This document shows, piece by piece, positions 23,011 through 35,689 of a stretch of 64,000 bases of DNA. The notes under the pieces were generated by a model, which saw nothing but the letters and a program-made list of their open reading frames with translations, had not been told where the DNA came from and did not search any database. Numbering within the stretch: the first letter of the stretch is position 1; each line of letters starts with the position of its first letter. Made by a program: the position numbers and the translations under genes. The DNA comes from Bubalus kerabau (lineage: Eukaryota; Chordata; Mammalia; Artiodactyla; Bovidae), in NCBI RefSeq assembly GCF_029407905.1, contig NC_073637.1:45508501-45572500 (forward strand), in the 5' to 3' direction.

Positions 23011-23226
23011 AGTGAAAGTTAAAAGTGTTAGTTGCTCAGCTGTGTCCAACTCTTTGCAACCCTACAGACTGGCTGTCAGGCTCCTCTGTCCATGAAATTC
23101 TCCAGGTAAGAATACTGGAACGGGTTACCATTCCCTTCTCCAGGGGATTTTCCCGATCTAGGGATTGAACCCAGGTTTTCTGCATTGCAGGCAGATTCTT
23201 TACAATCTGAGCCACCAAGGAAGCCC
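23011..23226 (-). mobile_element. Bov-tA SINE
   Basis: Reverse-complement copy with AACAATGGCCA as target duplication on both sides (about 22998 and 23227). Confidence 0.93.
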
Positions 23227-23245
23227 CAACAATGGCCATAGGCTA

Positions 23246-23303
23246 TGTGCTAAGTCACTTCTGTTGTGTCTGACTCTGCGATCCTATGAACCATAGCCAG
23301 GCT
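23246..23303 (-). mobile_element. Bov-tA tail fragment
   Basis: TGTGCTAAGTCACTTCTGTT then GTGTCTGACTCTG: about 58 bases of BovA 3' sequence. Confidence 0.75.
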
Positions 23304-23568
23304 GGCCATAGTTGCTTCCAAAAAGAAAAAAAGTGGGGGGCTATGGGACTGCCTGATAGCTGCTCACTGTTCCCACTGTTCCCACTGCTCACTATTCTCA
23401 TTCCCACTGGAATGAGCCTCAGTAGGAACAATTCCTCAAAGGGAGTCCAGGTTTCCATGGGCAGCAGCAGGAGGTGACGACACGCCTCCCTCCCAGCTCT
23501 CTCTTGCCTCCATCTCTGTCTCTTCCCTACAATAGCCATCTCAAGACTGCATTTACAGATCCAAAATT

Positions 23569-23834
23569 TCTTTTTTTTTCCCGCCCTGAGTCTTCATTGC
23601 TGCTCTTAGGCTTTCTCTGGTTGCAAAGAGTGAGGCCTTTTGCAGTACACGGGCTTCTTATTGTGGTGGCTTCTCTTCTTATGGAGCATGGGATCTAGAG
23701 CGTGGGCTCAGTAGTTGTGGCCCAGGGGCTTAGTTGCTCCTTGGCATGCGGGATCTTCCCAGACCATGGATTGAACCCATGTCTCCTTCATTGGCAGGCA
23801 GATTCTTATCCACTGTGCCACCAGGGAAGTCCCA
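23569..23834 (-). mobile_element. CHR-2-like SINE, near full length
   Basis: T run, TTGTGGTGGCTTCTCTTCTT, GGCTTAGTTGCTCCTTGGCA and CCACCAGGGAAGTCCC, reverse complement. Confidence 0.88.
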
Positions 23835-24012
23835 GACCCAGGGATTTTTGCCATATGGGTATCAAAATAGTTCACGCATCCGCAGTTCCCACAACGTTTC
23901 ACAGGCAAGATTCCTTACACTGGAGACTTGATATTATTAAATAAATCAGCTCCACTGAGGCAACAAATATGTCTGCAACAAATTAATTTAAAATGAGATC
24001 TCTCTACCTGAT

Positions 24013-24218
24013 CCCAGGTGCCTCAGTGGTAAAGAATCCTCCTGCCAATGCAGGAGAATCCGAGATGCGGGTTCAATCCCCGGTTCGGGAAGACGCCCTG
24101 AAGGAGGGCACAGCAACCCACTCCAGTGTTCTTGCCTGGAGAATCCCATGGACAGAGGAGCCTGGCAGGCTGCAGTCCACAGGGTCTCAAAGAGTCAGAC
24201 AAGACAGAAGCAAATGAG
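24013..24218 (+). mobile_element. Bov-tA SINE
   Basis: Forward copy, CCCAGGTGCCTCAGTGGTAA to CAAGACAGAAGCAAATGAG. 24219-25021 after it has no recognised feature. Confidence 0.92.
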
Positions 24219-25021
24219 AATGCACCTATTGAGAGTTGGTAAATATTGCATAGAAACTATATGATCCTGAGGGGGCTCTCCAAGCCCTCTACATATCAAA
24301 CCCTCTCACTAGGAAAACAGAAGAGGAAGAGAACACCTACAGAGAGCTGAGGCGAGGGTAGGAAGAGGCATTCACCACCCACCACTACTTGGCTGGAGCC
24401 AAGACCGCACCAAATTAATGTTTTAGCATCATCGCCACATAAAAGTTCCTTTCTATGCACATAGTACTAGTCAAAAAGAATTAAGAATTTCAAATTCTTC
24501 CAAAACTGGAAGACCAAAACCATCCCCACCTTGTCCTCTGTACCCTTTCATTCACCTTTTGCAAACTCGAAAGAAAGGATAGCAGAAGTGCTGCTCTCTT
24601 GTGCAGGATGCACCTGCAAAGGACACAACAACATTTGAAAAAAGTGTTCAGTGTGGAAACTATGGGTGCAATGTACTGCTATTAACGGCAACACGAACAC
24701 ACATGAAAAATTCCCCCAAATGGCATTTCACTGTCAAAAGCAAGAGGGTGGCTGGGCAGACAGGCAAGTTGGTCAGGAGAAGCAGGAGAGTCAGAGAGCA
24801 TAGGGGTTCCTGAAGCTCTCGCCCAGTAACAGCACCCAGAACCCGGGTGGAAGGAGCCACCCACCCAGAGGCCCCTCCCTCAGCTCAGGGAGCTGGAGCT
24901 CCTGCTGGTGGCCAACGTGTCATATCTAGTCCAAGGTGGAAGTGACAATATGACAAAGGTCCATATCCTGGCATGGCAACAGACTAGAACTGCAACTAAC
25001 TAACCACTTCCTTTAATTCCT

Positions 25022-25191
25022 TTCTTTTTTTAATTTATTGAAGTATATTTGATTTACAATGTGTTAATTTCTTCTGCATAGCAAAGTGACTCAGTTATAC
25101 ATATACATATATACATTCTTTTTCATATTCTTTGCCATTATGGTTTATCACAGGATACTGAATATAATTACCTGCTATACAGTAGGACCTT
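25022..25191 (-). mobile_element. L1 3'-end, first half of an element split by BovB
   Basis: TTTATTGAAGTATATTTGAT, GCATAGCAAAGTGACTCAGT and ATTATGGTTTATCACAGGAT are reverse-complement L1. It resumes at 26337. Confidence 0.85.
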
Positions 25192-26329
25192 CAGTTCAGT
25201 TCAGTTCAGTCGCTTAGTCGTGTCTGACTCTTTGTGACACCATGGACTATATAGCACGCCAGGCTTCCCTGTCCATCACCAACGCCTGAGCTTGCTCAAA
25301 CTCATGTCCATCGAGTCGGTGATGCCATCCAACCATCTCATCCTCTGTTCTCCCCTTCTCCTCCTGCCTTCAATCTTTCCCAGCATCAGGGGCTTTTACA
25401 ATGAGTCAGTTCTTTGCATCAGGTGGCCAAAGTATTGGAGCTTCAGCTTCAGCATCAGTCTTTCCAATGAATATTCAGGACTGATTTCCTTTAGGATGGA
25501 CTGGTTTGATCTCCCTGCTGTCCAAGGGACTCTCAAGAGTCTTTTCCAACACCACAGTTCAAAAGCATCAATTCTTTGGCACTCAGCTTTCTTTATGGTT
25601 CAACTCTCACATCCATACATGACCACTGGAAAAACCATAGCTTTGACTAGACGGACCTTTGTTGGCAAAGTAACATCTCTGCTTTTTAATATGCTCTCTA
25701 GGTTGGTCATAGCTTTTCTTCCAAGGAGCAAGAGTCTTTTAATTTCATGGCTGCAGTCACCATTTTCAGTGATTTGGGAGCCCAAGAAAATAAAGTCAGC
25801 CACTGTTTCCATTGTTTCCCCATCTATTTGCCATGAAGTGATGGGACCAGCTGCCATGATCTTAGTTTTTTGAATGTTGAGTTTAAAGCCAACTTTTTCA
25901 TTCTCCTTTTTCACTTTCAAGAGACTCTTTAGTTCCTCTTTGCTTTCTGCCATAAGGGTGGTATCATCTGCATATCTGATGTTGTTGATATTTCTCCTGG
26001 CAATCTTGATTCCAGCTTGTGCTTCCTCCAGCCCAGCATCTGTCATGATGTACTCTGCATATAAGTTAAATAAACAGGGTGCCAATATACACAGCCTTGA
26101 TGTACTCCTTTCCCAATTTGGAACCAGTCCATTTTCCATGACCGGTGCTAACTGTTCCTTCTTGACCTGCACATAGATTTCTCAGGAGGAAGGTAAGGTG
26201 GTCTGGTATTCCCATCTCTTAAAGAATTTTCCAGTTTGTTATGATCCACACAGTCAAAGGCTTTACTGTAGTCAATGAAGCAGAAGTAGATGTTTTTTTG
26301 GAATTCTCTTGCTTTTTCTACGATCCAAT
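25192..26329 (-). mobile_element. BovB, 5'-truncated, inserted into L1
   Basis: Reverse-complement BovB from the CAGTTCAGTTCAGTTCAGTC tail to within the RT region. GGACCTT at 25185-25191 and 26330-26336 is the target duplication. A partial RT frame (25600-26172) keeps motif C (RYADDTT) but its W codon in CESW is mutated to a stop and the region upstream is frameshifted. Dead copy. Confidence 0.94.
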
Positions 26330-26336
26330 GGACCTT

Positions 26337-26735
26337 AGTGTTTATCTATTTTCTATACAGTAGTATGTGTCTGCTAATCCCAAACTCATAATTTATCCCT
26401 CCCCCATGCCCTTACCCTGTGGTAACCATGAGTTTGTTCTCTATGTCTGTGACTCTGTTTCTGTTTCATAAATAAGCTCATTTGTGTCATATTCTGGATT
26501 CCACATATAAGTGATATCACATGATATTTGTCTTTCTCTGACTCACTTCACTTAGCATGATCATCTCCAGGTCCATCCATGCTGCTTCAAATGGCAATAT
26601 TTCATTCTTTTTATGGCTGAGTAATTATGTACATATACTACATCTTCTTTATCCATTCCTCTGTCCACGGACATTTAGATTGCTTCCACTTCTTGGCTAT
26701 TGTGAATAGTGCTGCTATGAACATTGGGGTGCTAT
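26337..26735 (-). mobile_element. L1, second half of the split element
   Basis: CCATGAGTTTGTTCTCTATG, CTTTCTCTGACTCACTTCAC and GGCTATTGTGAATAGTGCTG: reverse-complement L1 continuing from the segment at 25022. 26736-27430 has no recognised feature. Confidence 0.88.
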
Positions 26736-27429
26736 TAAGTTTTAAGAATTATGTAGCCTTTGAGTGTTCCTAACTTTGCTGAGACTCCACACAGAGAAAC
26801 ACAAATAGGTCAACTACTAAAGTATGATTTCTGAAAATTTCTAATTAATAATTTGAAATAATTTTTTCTAAGCTTTGAGTCACTATACACACACCAACGG
26901 GGGCAGAGGGGATCTAAATTAGCTACACAATAGCAATGACATTAATAATAAATAAACAAACTAGGAAATCTGTTTTCAGGGCTTTTTTTTAACCCCTACA
27001 TAAAAAAAATTAATTCTAATAAGAAACATAAAACATCTCAAACAAACCCATGACATCCCTTAAGTAAAAGCGAAACAAAAAGAACAAGAGCAACAAAACC
27101 TCTGGGTTGCACAGTATGTCCCACACGGAGAAAGATAGAGAAGAAAAAGGAGAAAATGGAAATTAGGTAGAATAAAAAGACACCAAAAGGAAGGAGAATG
27201 GAAAGGCAAAGAGGAACGACAGAAAACTCAGAGAAACAACTACGCATGCGCACACCCAAACTGAGGGGAACAGACAGACTGACGCAGAATTTGAGGTTTG
27301 CGCAGCACTGGATTGTAGAAAATAATCAAAGTGACCTACTACACTTTGTTTTCTGTTTGGTTTTTTTTTATATTGAATGAAAGATTCTTTAAATTCTAGA
27401 GTGCTTCACAGTTTTCAAAAGTTTCACAC

Positions 27430-27820
27430 ATGATTTCACATAATCCCACAGTAACCTTTCTCCCTTACCCCTACATTGCCCTTCTCTGCTCCCTCTCCCC
27501 AGTGCTAAACACTAGTTTGTTCTCTGTATCTGTGAGTCTGCTTCGTTTTTGTTTTACTTACTAGTTTGTTGCAATTTTTAGATTTCACATAGAAGTGATT
27601 ATCATACAGCATTTATCTTTCTCTGACTTATTTCCCTTAGCATAATGCCTTCCGGGCATCCATCTGTACTGCTACAAATGGCAAAATTTCATTCTTTTTA
27701 TGACTGAGTAGTATTCCATTGTATATATACACCACATCTTCTTTCTCCATTGTCTGTCAATGGACACTTTGGTTGCTTCCCTACCTTGCCAATTGTAAAC
27801 ACTGCTGCCGTGAACACTGG
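27430..27820 (-). mobile_element. Second L1 3' fragment
   Basis: CTAGTTTGTTCTCTGTATCT, GACTGAGTAGTATTCCATTG and CATTGTCTGTCAATGGACAC: reverse-complement L1, about 600 bases after the previous copy and covering a similar part of the element. Confidence 0.87.
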
Positions 27821-28150
27821 AAACCTAGTACCTTGCCTTGTAAACAATGTTGCTACGAACAGGAGGGACCCAGCACACTCTGAAAAGTTGGCTGTTTCAT
27901 CAGAGGTCACTGCTTTTCAAATTTAACAGCAATGTTGCCGTTTTGAAGAGAATAATCAGACTAGGAAAATGTCATCAGACCTTCATGGGCAGTGACCACA
28001 GGCCCAGCCAGAGGTCACTGCAGGGCAGCAAGGTGCCCAGCCCTGGAGTCTCTAATCGGGGCTAAAAAGAGGCACAAAGTTTGGGAAGGGACTGTAATGA
28101 AGGGAAAAATAAAAGCCAAGGGAAATCTGCCATGTTATCTTCGTGTGCAT

Positions 28151-28365
28151 TATGTGTTCAGTCACTCAGGCATGTCCAATTCTTCGCAGCCCCAAAGACG
28201 GTAGCCCCCAGGCTCCTCTCTCCATGGGATTTTCATTTTCCAGGCAAGAATACTGAAGCAGTTTGCCATTTCTTACTCCAGGGGATCTTCCCAATGCAGG
28301 GATTGAACCCACGTCTTACACTTCCTACAATGATGGGCAGATTCTTTACCATTGCGCCTACCTTT
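28151..28365 (-). mobile_element. Bov-tA SINE, diverged
   Basis: GTGTTCAGTCACTCAGGCAT to TTCTTTACCATTGCGCC, with short internal insertions. Confidence 0.87.
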
Positions 28366-29539
28366 ACTGTTAGTCAAAATCTTCACTGAATGCCTGAAGC
28401 CGCGAATATTAAGTAGCCACCTACTGAAAAATCACCAGAGCAGCTGACTGGAAGGTCAACAGTGACCCAGCTGGCTGACTCTCCAGTGAGGGGACTGCCA
28501 TTCTGGAGGGAAAATATTTCTCAAGAGACTGTTTGACAAATTCAGATGTGGCATAAATCAATCCTGCAGCTGAGATCCTCCATGAAGAAAAGGGAGTGCT
28601 CACAACTTCAGATGTGCCCTGAGAAATTGCTGATATAAAAAAAAAAAAAAAAAAATCACAGCTTTACTATGATTTGGCTCTAATGTCAACTCGAGGCTAA
28701 ATTGCTTCTGTGGCCCTCATTCCACCTGGAGAATGTATCATGCTTTCATTTCACAGATATTTAATAAGTACTCATTCCCCACAAGGTTCTTACACATTCA
28801 AGTGAATTATTGCTTACAGACTTGAGCACCTTGAAGGTCAAACTCTAGGATAGGACTATTAAAATACATTGTGCATTAAAAGCATCATAACCAAAACCAG
28901 TGACCTACACAGGACTGGTGCATCCAGTTATTCTCCCTTGCCTTGCTTTCTTCTCTCATTTTACAAACAGGCACAAAGGTCAAAACAGCATCCTCTCTGT
29001 GTCTGGAAGCAAAAAACAACACTCAGTGCAGGCAAGCAAATCACCAAGGTAATCCAGATTTCCCTTTAAAACACCACCTTGCTTCTCAAAAGGGCAGTCT
29101 CAATTTGTATTTTAAAAAAACCAAAACACACACACATTTGACCCTTCTCAAAGGCCCAAATCCATAGCATCTGCCCTGTTCCTTCTCAACTCCCTTCCAA
29201 TCGTTGGAGTTTGAATCTCTCAGCATTATCCATAATTGGTCCTCATTACCAAAGCCATTATCTACTGTTTCCCTTCAATCTACCTGGCCTCTCCAGAGCC
29301 TGTGAAAGTTACACTCCCTATCCTGCACCTTCCTCTCCCTGCCCTGAAATCTTCAAATTCCATGTTCTGTTCTACTTTTGTTCCTGGGCCGTCTCAGAAA
29401 CTTAATAGCTTCAAATATTACACATGCTAATATGGAAGTAACATGCTAATAATTAACAGCTACAAATGATCACATGCTCTCCTGCCCAGCTCCTTCTCTT
29501 AGAGATCCATAGTTCACCCCTAACCCAGCCACACCAACA
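28366..29539. other. Unique sequence, no gene supported
   Basis: A minus-strand frame at 28421-28603 (60 codons) has no donor or acceptor I trust. An A run is at 28639-28657. Confidence 0.4.
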
Positions 29540-30165
29540 TCCCACAAGGACCTGGTGGTGGTTTTAAAATATGTGCACACATCTGTTGTATGCACCCTCT
29601 TCCCACCAAAAGTGGTGTCTAACTCTGCCTCCTTGAATCTGGGCTGGCCCTTGTGACACATTCCTAACAGAACGAGGAGGAAGCGACTCCACATGACTTT
29701 GAGGCGAGGTCATACAAGGCCACACAGCCCTTGCCAGCCTCTCTCTTAGGACCCATGGGTTGGGAGCACCAGGGTAATATAAGAAGCCTGTTACGGGGCA
29801 TCCTGAGGGGGCCTGCTGCTGCATCAACAGCATGGTCTCCACCTAAAAACAGGCAAGCAAATCACCATCCTCAAACAGGTCATGCTGTTTCCACCAGAGA
29901 CCATGGGGATTGAACCAGGTGCCTGAGGAGCCCCAACTGTTGGCCCCCATGTGACTGAGGAAGCCTTCAGATGAGCCCTGTCTTATGTTACAAGCCTCCC
30001 AGCTGGGCTGAGTGGAGGAGAGACAAGCTGTCCCCACCAAGCCCTGCCCACGTACAGGTCTGTGACCATCCAAAAAAAAAAAAAAAAAAAAGCTATTGTT
30101 TTAAACCACTAGGTGTGGGGATGGTCTGTTATACAACTTTAGACAAATGGAACAGACCTCAGATG
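29540..30165 (+). mobile_element. MaLR/MLT-type LTR remnant
   Basis: Features of old mammalian MaLR LTRs: AGGTCATACAAGGCCACACA, GTGACTGAGGAAGCCTTCAG, GCTGAGTGGAGGAGAGACAA and the end TTTTAAACCACTAGGTGTGG with TTAGACAAATGGAACAG. A run of A interrupts it at about 30071-30090. No internal retroviral genes nearby. Confidence 0.68.
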
Positions 30166-30839
30166 TAACACACAACCCAAATGAAATTCCCTCTCTTTCC
30201 CTTGCCTCTGGTCCCTTTCCAAGTCCATGCGGTCTGAAAAGCCCAAAGGCTTTTCTTTATTCTCTGCTCTTCTTTATTCTCAGATCCTCGCCCTTCACAT
30301 CTGACCCATTCTACCCAAAGATCCCTCAGGAATCCAGCACCCCCCACCGCTGGCATGGAACACAGTGACACCCCTGCTTGGTTAGCTAGTCCCTTCTACA
30401 TAGCTGCCAAAATGTTACTCTAAAACCAAACTCCCACTTGCCACCACCAGCCTATTGCTCTACAGCACAGTCCTGAATCTTGATCCCAGCACACAAGACA
30501 GCTCACACACCCCTAGTGACCACCGTGAACTCCAGTCACAGGGAATTTCTGAGCATCTTTTTGCCTTTCATGCCTCTGCACCTTTGCACATACTGAAGCT
30601 TCTTCCCAAATCCTCTTCCGCACCCTTCCTTCTCTTACCTCTTACCAGGATTCCTACTTTGCCTTCAAGTTCAAAGGTTACTTGAGGTTAGATTCCTGTC
30701 CTGATGACCAGCTAGAGTTCCTCATTTCCTTTTCAGTCAGCCAGACAGTCCTTACAACCTCCACCTCACACAGTGGCAGAATTCTCTGTATGTTTCTCCA
30801 GCCTGGCCTGTGAGGGCAGGCATCATATCATGTGTGCAT
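30166..30839. other. C/T-rich unique sequence, nothing recognised
   Basis: No repeat or exon identified before the next Bov-tA. Confidence 0.4.
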
Positions 30840-31054
30840 GCATGCTCAGTCACTTCAGTCGTGTCTGACTCTCTGTGATCCTAAGGACTGCAGCCTGCCA
30901 GGCTCCTCTGGCCATGGGATTCCCCAGGCAAGAATACTGGAGTGGGTTGCCATGCCCTCCTCCACAGGATCTTCCCAACCCAGGGACTGAACCCACATCT
31001 CCTAGGTCTTCTGCACTACAGGTGTACTCTTGACTGCTGAGCCACCAGGCAAGC
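30840..31054 (-). mobile_element. Bov-tA SINE
   Basis: Reverse-complement copy, GCATGCTCAGTCACTTCAGT to CCACCAGGCAAGCCT; GCATCATATCAT before and GCATCATCTCAT after are the target duplication. Confidence 0.93.
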
Positions 31055-31144
31055 CTGCATCATCTCATAATTGTCTCCAAATAAATGAAATGTTTAATTT
31101 GAATTGGAAATCAGCGAATTAGCATTTTACAGAAATACAAACAC

Positions 31145-31322
31145 CCCGTTTGAGAATTAGTATCTATTGAGCCCCCACGCCAGTCACAGATTTTTACTTA
31201 AATTTCACAAATAGTTGAGGTATAACCAACCTAAAAGAGGTTGAGTGACTTAACCAGTGTCTCATGACCAGAAAATGATGAAAACCAATTTTCAACCCAG
31301 ACATACCTTCGGCTCTAGCATT
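31145..31322 (+). repeat. MIR element
   Basis: TATCTATTGAGC, then GAGGTTGAGTGACTTAACCA and GTCTCATGACCAGAAAATGA correspond to the MIR core region. Old mammalian SINE. Confidence 0.65.
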
Positions 31323-31509
31323 CTTTACCCTGAATATTTTCAACCGGTTCTGGTGCCTGAGGACAGACCACATTCTGGCGTGGATACCGGTCCCAGCGCT
31401 CCCTTCCCCGTGGTAGTGACCACAGAATGGCATCATTTTGAACAACACCTTTCATTATACTTTTAGGTAGCATAAGGACAGGAACACTATGGCCAAATAA
31501 TTCGGATTT

Positions 31510-31725
31510 AAAACCCAGCTCTGTCTGTGTCAAGCTTTGTGCTCCTGGAAAAGTTATTACTCCATTTTCTCACATCTTGTTTCTTCATTTGTAAAACAAG
31601 GATGTGGCTCACAGATTTGCTCTAAACATTTTCAAAATGAAACACGAAAAACATTTAGAACAGAATCTGGTATATGGAAAACCCTGAGCAGATGTCGTTG
31701 CTGGTATTAGTGGTAGTAGTGGTAT
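31510..31725 (+). repeat. MIRb-like element
   Basis: GTTTCTTCATTTGTAAAACA followed by AACATTTAGAACAGAATCTG and a CTGGTATTAG end is a recognisable MIRb pattern. Confidence 0.68.
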
Positions 31726-31984
31726 TACTAAAAGTTGCCCAGTAAAACCCCAGCTAGAAAACTTAGGTCATTATAATGCAGAGCTTGAAGTGGTGTCCCT
31801 TCAGATTCCAATTCTGTTTTAATTTGTTGGAAGGAAAATATTTCTAAAAAGTTTGAAGTGTTCCCAGCCCTTTAAACTGCAAATGTAGCTGAAACTGTTC
31901 TTGGCTACCAGTTACCCTTTGAGAAACAACAGGCGTGGACAAAGGTTTTGTAACAATCTCCACATCTAGCAGAGAATGGGGAAG

Positions 31985-32150
31985 TCCTGATCTCTCAGCT
32001 TCTGTTTCCTCATATATAAAACAAAAATGATATCAATCCTATTACCCTGCATTAGGAAAGACTGAATTGAAATTATATGAAGAAAAATTAGAAGGAGTTG
32101 TGCAAAAAGCAGGTAGAAGCATCATCATTCCCACCGCTAATAAACTGATA
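31985..32150 (+). repeat. MIR-like fragment
   Basis: CTGTTTCCTCATATATAAAA, then a diverged body. Third MIR-like piece within 1 kb, lower confidence. Confidence 0.45.
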
Positions 32151-33414
32151 CACCGAAAGTGATATACTCAGTATATACCAAAATGGAAAGTTGGTCATCA
32201 ATTTGCTAAAATGCTCCAGCCAGCAGAAATGTTTGCATTTTCCCTCTTAATATAATTTTCATTCTGTTAACTAGTAGCAAACCCTTTCAGCCACTGTCAA
32301 CATCCCCACTGCCCTTCTCAATTTAACTGAAAGAAAACTAAAATGTATCAACACCATCTATGCCTCTTAAATTCAGGATACATTAGAAGCAAATAACTAC
32401 TTTTGATGAAATAGCATAGAAAACATTTAAGAAAGTTACTTAGTGAGCACTACATCCAACTTCCTTTGGAGAATAAACATTTAATCAGCACTTTCTCCTC
32501 CTCTACTTGTAAATGTATACATAAATACTCTTACGTGTACACTTGAGAAGTAAAGTACCAATTTGGCTTCTATTTACAGATCAGACTTTCAGTGATTATG
32601 TATAAAACTATAAGCACATTTGGAACCGGTATTCTTGGAACAGGTATTCTTGTCTCCCTGCCAAACTATTATCTTTCCCTGTTAACTGTTTCTATCTAAT
32701 CCCATGTGACTCTATATACGCTAGAAATCTTCTAATGAATATATGTACAATAGGACAAATATTTATGGAGTACCAACTATGTACACACTTGAATGAGAGT
32801 CTGGAATACAAACCGAACAGTCTCCTACTGACACTTCATTTCTAACCAAGTACAAATCTTAATGGGTTGGATAAACTGCTATCTTTATTCCTACAGCCCT
32901 ATTCATTACACCATAAGCTCCTTTACCATACCACAATGCCTCCAAAAAGCTCAGAATACAAGGGGTGAAGTTTAATCCTATTAAGTAAATTCTCAATCCA
33001 AAACTTTATATGGTGATGTTTTAAATCATTTTTAAGCTGACATTTACATTTGCATAGCTGTAACATGAAGTACAGTCACCATGCCTATAAGCCAAAGCAT
33101 GTAAATTAGTAGTCCTACCTAGAACCACTACTTTTAGTATTGATTACAAAAGCATCTAAAGAGAAGACATAAACGCAGAGAAAAAAGTACTGAAGGCAAC
33201 TGAGAGCCATGAAAGTTACTCTAAAAACTGTCACCAAGAAAATATCTGCTCTTCATAATGTCTTCTGTTAGAAAAATAACATAAAACACGAAACATAACC
33301 AAAACCAAAATAGAAAAAATAAATATTTTCCACAAAACACAAAGGTTTACTATGAACAGGGGAGAAGGGTGGCAGCAGAAGAAGGCAAAGACACAATTTT
33401 AAAGTAAAGGAGAG
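32151..33414. other. AT-rich unique sequence, nothing supported
   Basis: Around 32755-32830 a stretch resembles an old repeat of the ATATTTATTGAGTACCTACTA kind, too diverged to name. No exon found. Confidence 0.4.
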
Positions 33415-33705
33415 GACTTCCCTGGTGGCTCAATGGTAGGGACATGGGTTTGATTCCTGGTCTGGGAAGAGCCCACGCGCTTTGGGGCAGCTGAACCCGT
33501 GCTCTCAAGCCTGTGAGCCACAATGCTGAAGACCGCGCACCTAAACCCAGGCTCCGCAACAAGAGAAGCCTCTGCAATGAGAAGCGCGCACACCACAGAG
33601 AGTGGCCCCTGCTCGCCACACCTAGAGAACGCCCACACGCAGCGACGAAGACCCAGTGCAGCCAAAAAATAAGTCAATTTAAATTTTTTAATTTAATAAA
33701 ATAAA
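33415..33705 (+). mobile_element. CHR-2-like SINE, full length
   Basis: GGACTTCCCTGGTGGCTCAA, TCCGCAACAAGAGAAGCC, CCACACCTAGAGAACGCC and GACGAAGACCCAGTGCAGCC with an A/T-rich tail. Confidence 0.92.
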
Positions 33706-33869
33706 AAGATATTAAAACAATGAAGGAACAACCAATGTCAAAAGGGGAACCAATGGCTAATATCATCTACAGCCTCTTAGAAGGTGGAAAACGTTTAAAT
33801 GAAAAGAGATGGCATTTTTTTTACCTATAAGCTTTCTAATTCTTCTTTTTCCCCAAAGCAATGACATCT

Positions 33870-34312
33870 GTGCAGAAAAAGAAACAACCAAGAGTGACAA
33901 AGGCAATTTACAGAATGGGAGGAAAATATGTGTAAACCACGTATCTCATAAGGCCTAAGTATCCAGAATACATTAATAATTAATAATCCAATCATAGACA
34001 TTTCTCCAAAGAAGACATAAAGATGACCGAGAAGCACTCAACATCACTCATCATCAGGAAAATGCAAATCATAACCACACTGAGATATTATATTATCTCA
34101 GCTCAATTAGGAAGGCCCCTATCAAAAATGAAAAGTGTAGCTAAAGATATGGAAAAATTAGAACCACAGAGGCTCCCTCTCTCTGCAGGTGTTTGGTCCC
34201 TACAATGTTCTCTCTAAAATAACTTGGTAAGAATGTAAAATGGTATGGCCACAATGGAAAACAGGAGAGAAATTCACAAACCAAACAAAACACCTAAGAA
34301 CAGAACTACCAT
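33870..34312 (+). mobile_element. L1 ORF2 3' fragment, split by BovB
   Basis: GACATTTCTCCAAAGAAGAC and CATCATCAGGAAAATGCAAA belong to L1 ORF2. It breaks at AGAACTACCAT and resumes at about 35142 with CCAGCAATTTTATTTCTGGG. Confidence 0.85.
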
Positions 34313-35141
34313 CAGATCAGATCAGTCGCGTCTGACTCTTTGCAACCCCGTGAATCGCAGCACACCAGGCCTCCCTGTCCATCACCAACTCCTGGAGTTC
34401 ACCCAGACTCACGTCCATCGAGTCAGTGATGCCATCCAGCCATCTCATCCTCTGTCGTCCCCTTCTCCTCTTGCCCCCAATCCCTCCCAGCATCAGAGTC
34501 TTTTCCAGTGAGTCAACTCTTCGCATGAGGTGGCCAAAGTACTGGAGTTTCAGCTTTAGCATCATTCCTTCCAAAGAAATCCCAGGGCTGATCTCCTTCA
34601 GAATGGACTGGTTGGATCTTGCCGTCCAAGGGACTCTCAAGAGTTTTCTCCAACACCACAGTTCAAAAGCATCAATTCTTCGGCGCTCAGCCTTCTTTAT
34701 AGTCCAACTCTCACATCCATACATGACCACAGGAAAAACCATAGCCTTGACTAGACGAACCTCTGTTGGCAAAGTAATGTCTCTGCTTTTGAATATGCTA
34801 TCTAGGTTGGTCATAACTTTCCTTCCACGGACTAAGCGTCTTTTAATTTCATGGCTGCAGTCACCATCTGCAGTGATTTTGGAGCCCCCCAAAATAAAGT
34901 CTGACACTGTTGCCACTGTTTCCCCATCTATTTCCCATGAAGTGATGGGACCGGATGCCATGATCTTCGTTTTCTGAATGTTGAGCTTTAAGCCAATTTT
35001 TTCACTCTCCACTTTAACTTTCATCAAGAGCCTTTTTAGTTCCTCTTCACTTTCTGCCATAAGGGTTGTGTCATCTGCATATCTGAGGTTATTGATATTT
35101 CTCCTGGCAATCTTGATTCCAGCTTGTGTTTCTTCCATAGG
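34313..35141 (-). mobile_element. BovB 3' half inserted into L1
   Basis: Reverse-complement BovB with tail GATCTGATCTG. One frame of 277 codons (35150-34317) is open from before motif C (RYADDTT) to the BovB C terminus (KSQTRLI). Compared with the 5' copy it lacks one arginine codon at WTARSNQ. The target duplication is short or unclear (CCAT on both sides). Confidence 0.93.
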
Positions 35142-35165
35142 AACCAGCAATTTTATTTCTGGGTA

Positions 35166-35689
35166 TTGAGGATTTCAGAACAAGTCTCCCTCAAACTACC
35201 ACTTTGGAATTGTGACTATTTTGAGCTGATGGCAATCAAAATCCAGCAGACTGAGGAAAACCTTTTATTTCTCCCTTACCTGTCTAAAAGAATTTAGATA
35301 GAGTATCTGGTCCAGGAAGGGAACTATCACAAGATATTACTACAAATAGTCCAGGTGAGGTGGGGTGAACTGTGGGCCGCTGGACTGGGGCTAGAGATCA
35401 AAGTCCTTTCTGGGCCCTATCATCCTGCAGGGAATGGAAAATACTTTACCAAACCTTCTCTCCATCTTCCTGTGAATTGTCTTTCTCACCTTTCAAGACC
35501 CAGAACCCTATCCCTTTTCTCCATAGCTCAGAGTGTCATGTAAGTCTCAACTGGCTAAATGCCTGAGGGTCTCATATTCTTGTAGGACCCCCGAACATAT
35601 GCAACTAAATTTGGTTTTCTCCTGTTGGCCTCCCCTATGTTAATTTAATTATTAGACAAGCCAAAGAACTAAGAAGGGTAGGGAAAATA
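35166..35689. other. Unique sequence between L1 pieces
   Basis: No repeat or exon recognised. Confidence 0.4.

Noticed and set aside
28421..28603. 60-codon minus frame that looks protein-like
   Set aside because: No credible splice sites, no recognised family, and frames of this length are expected by chance.
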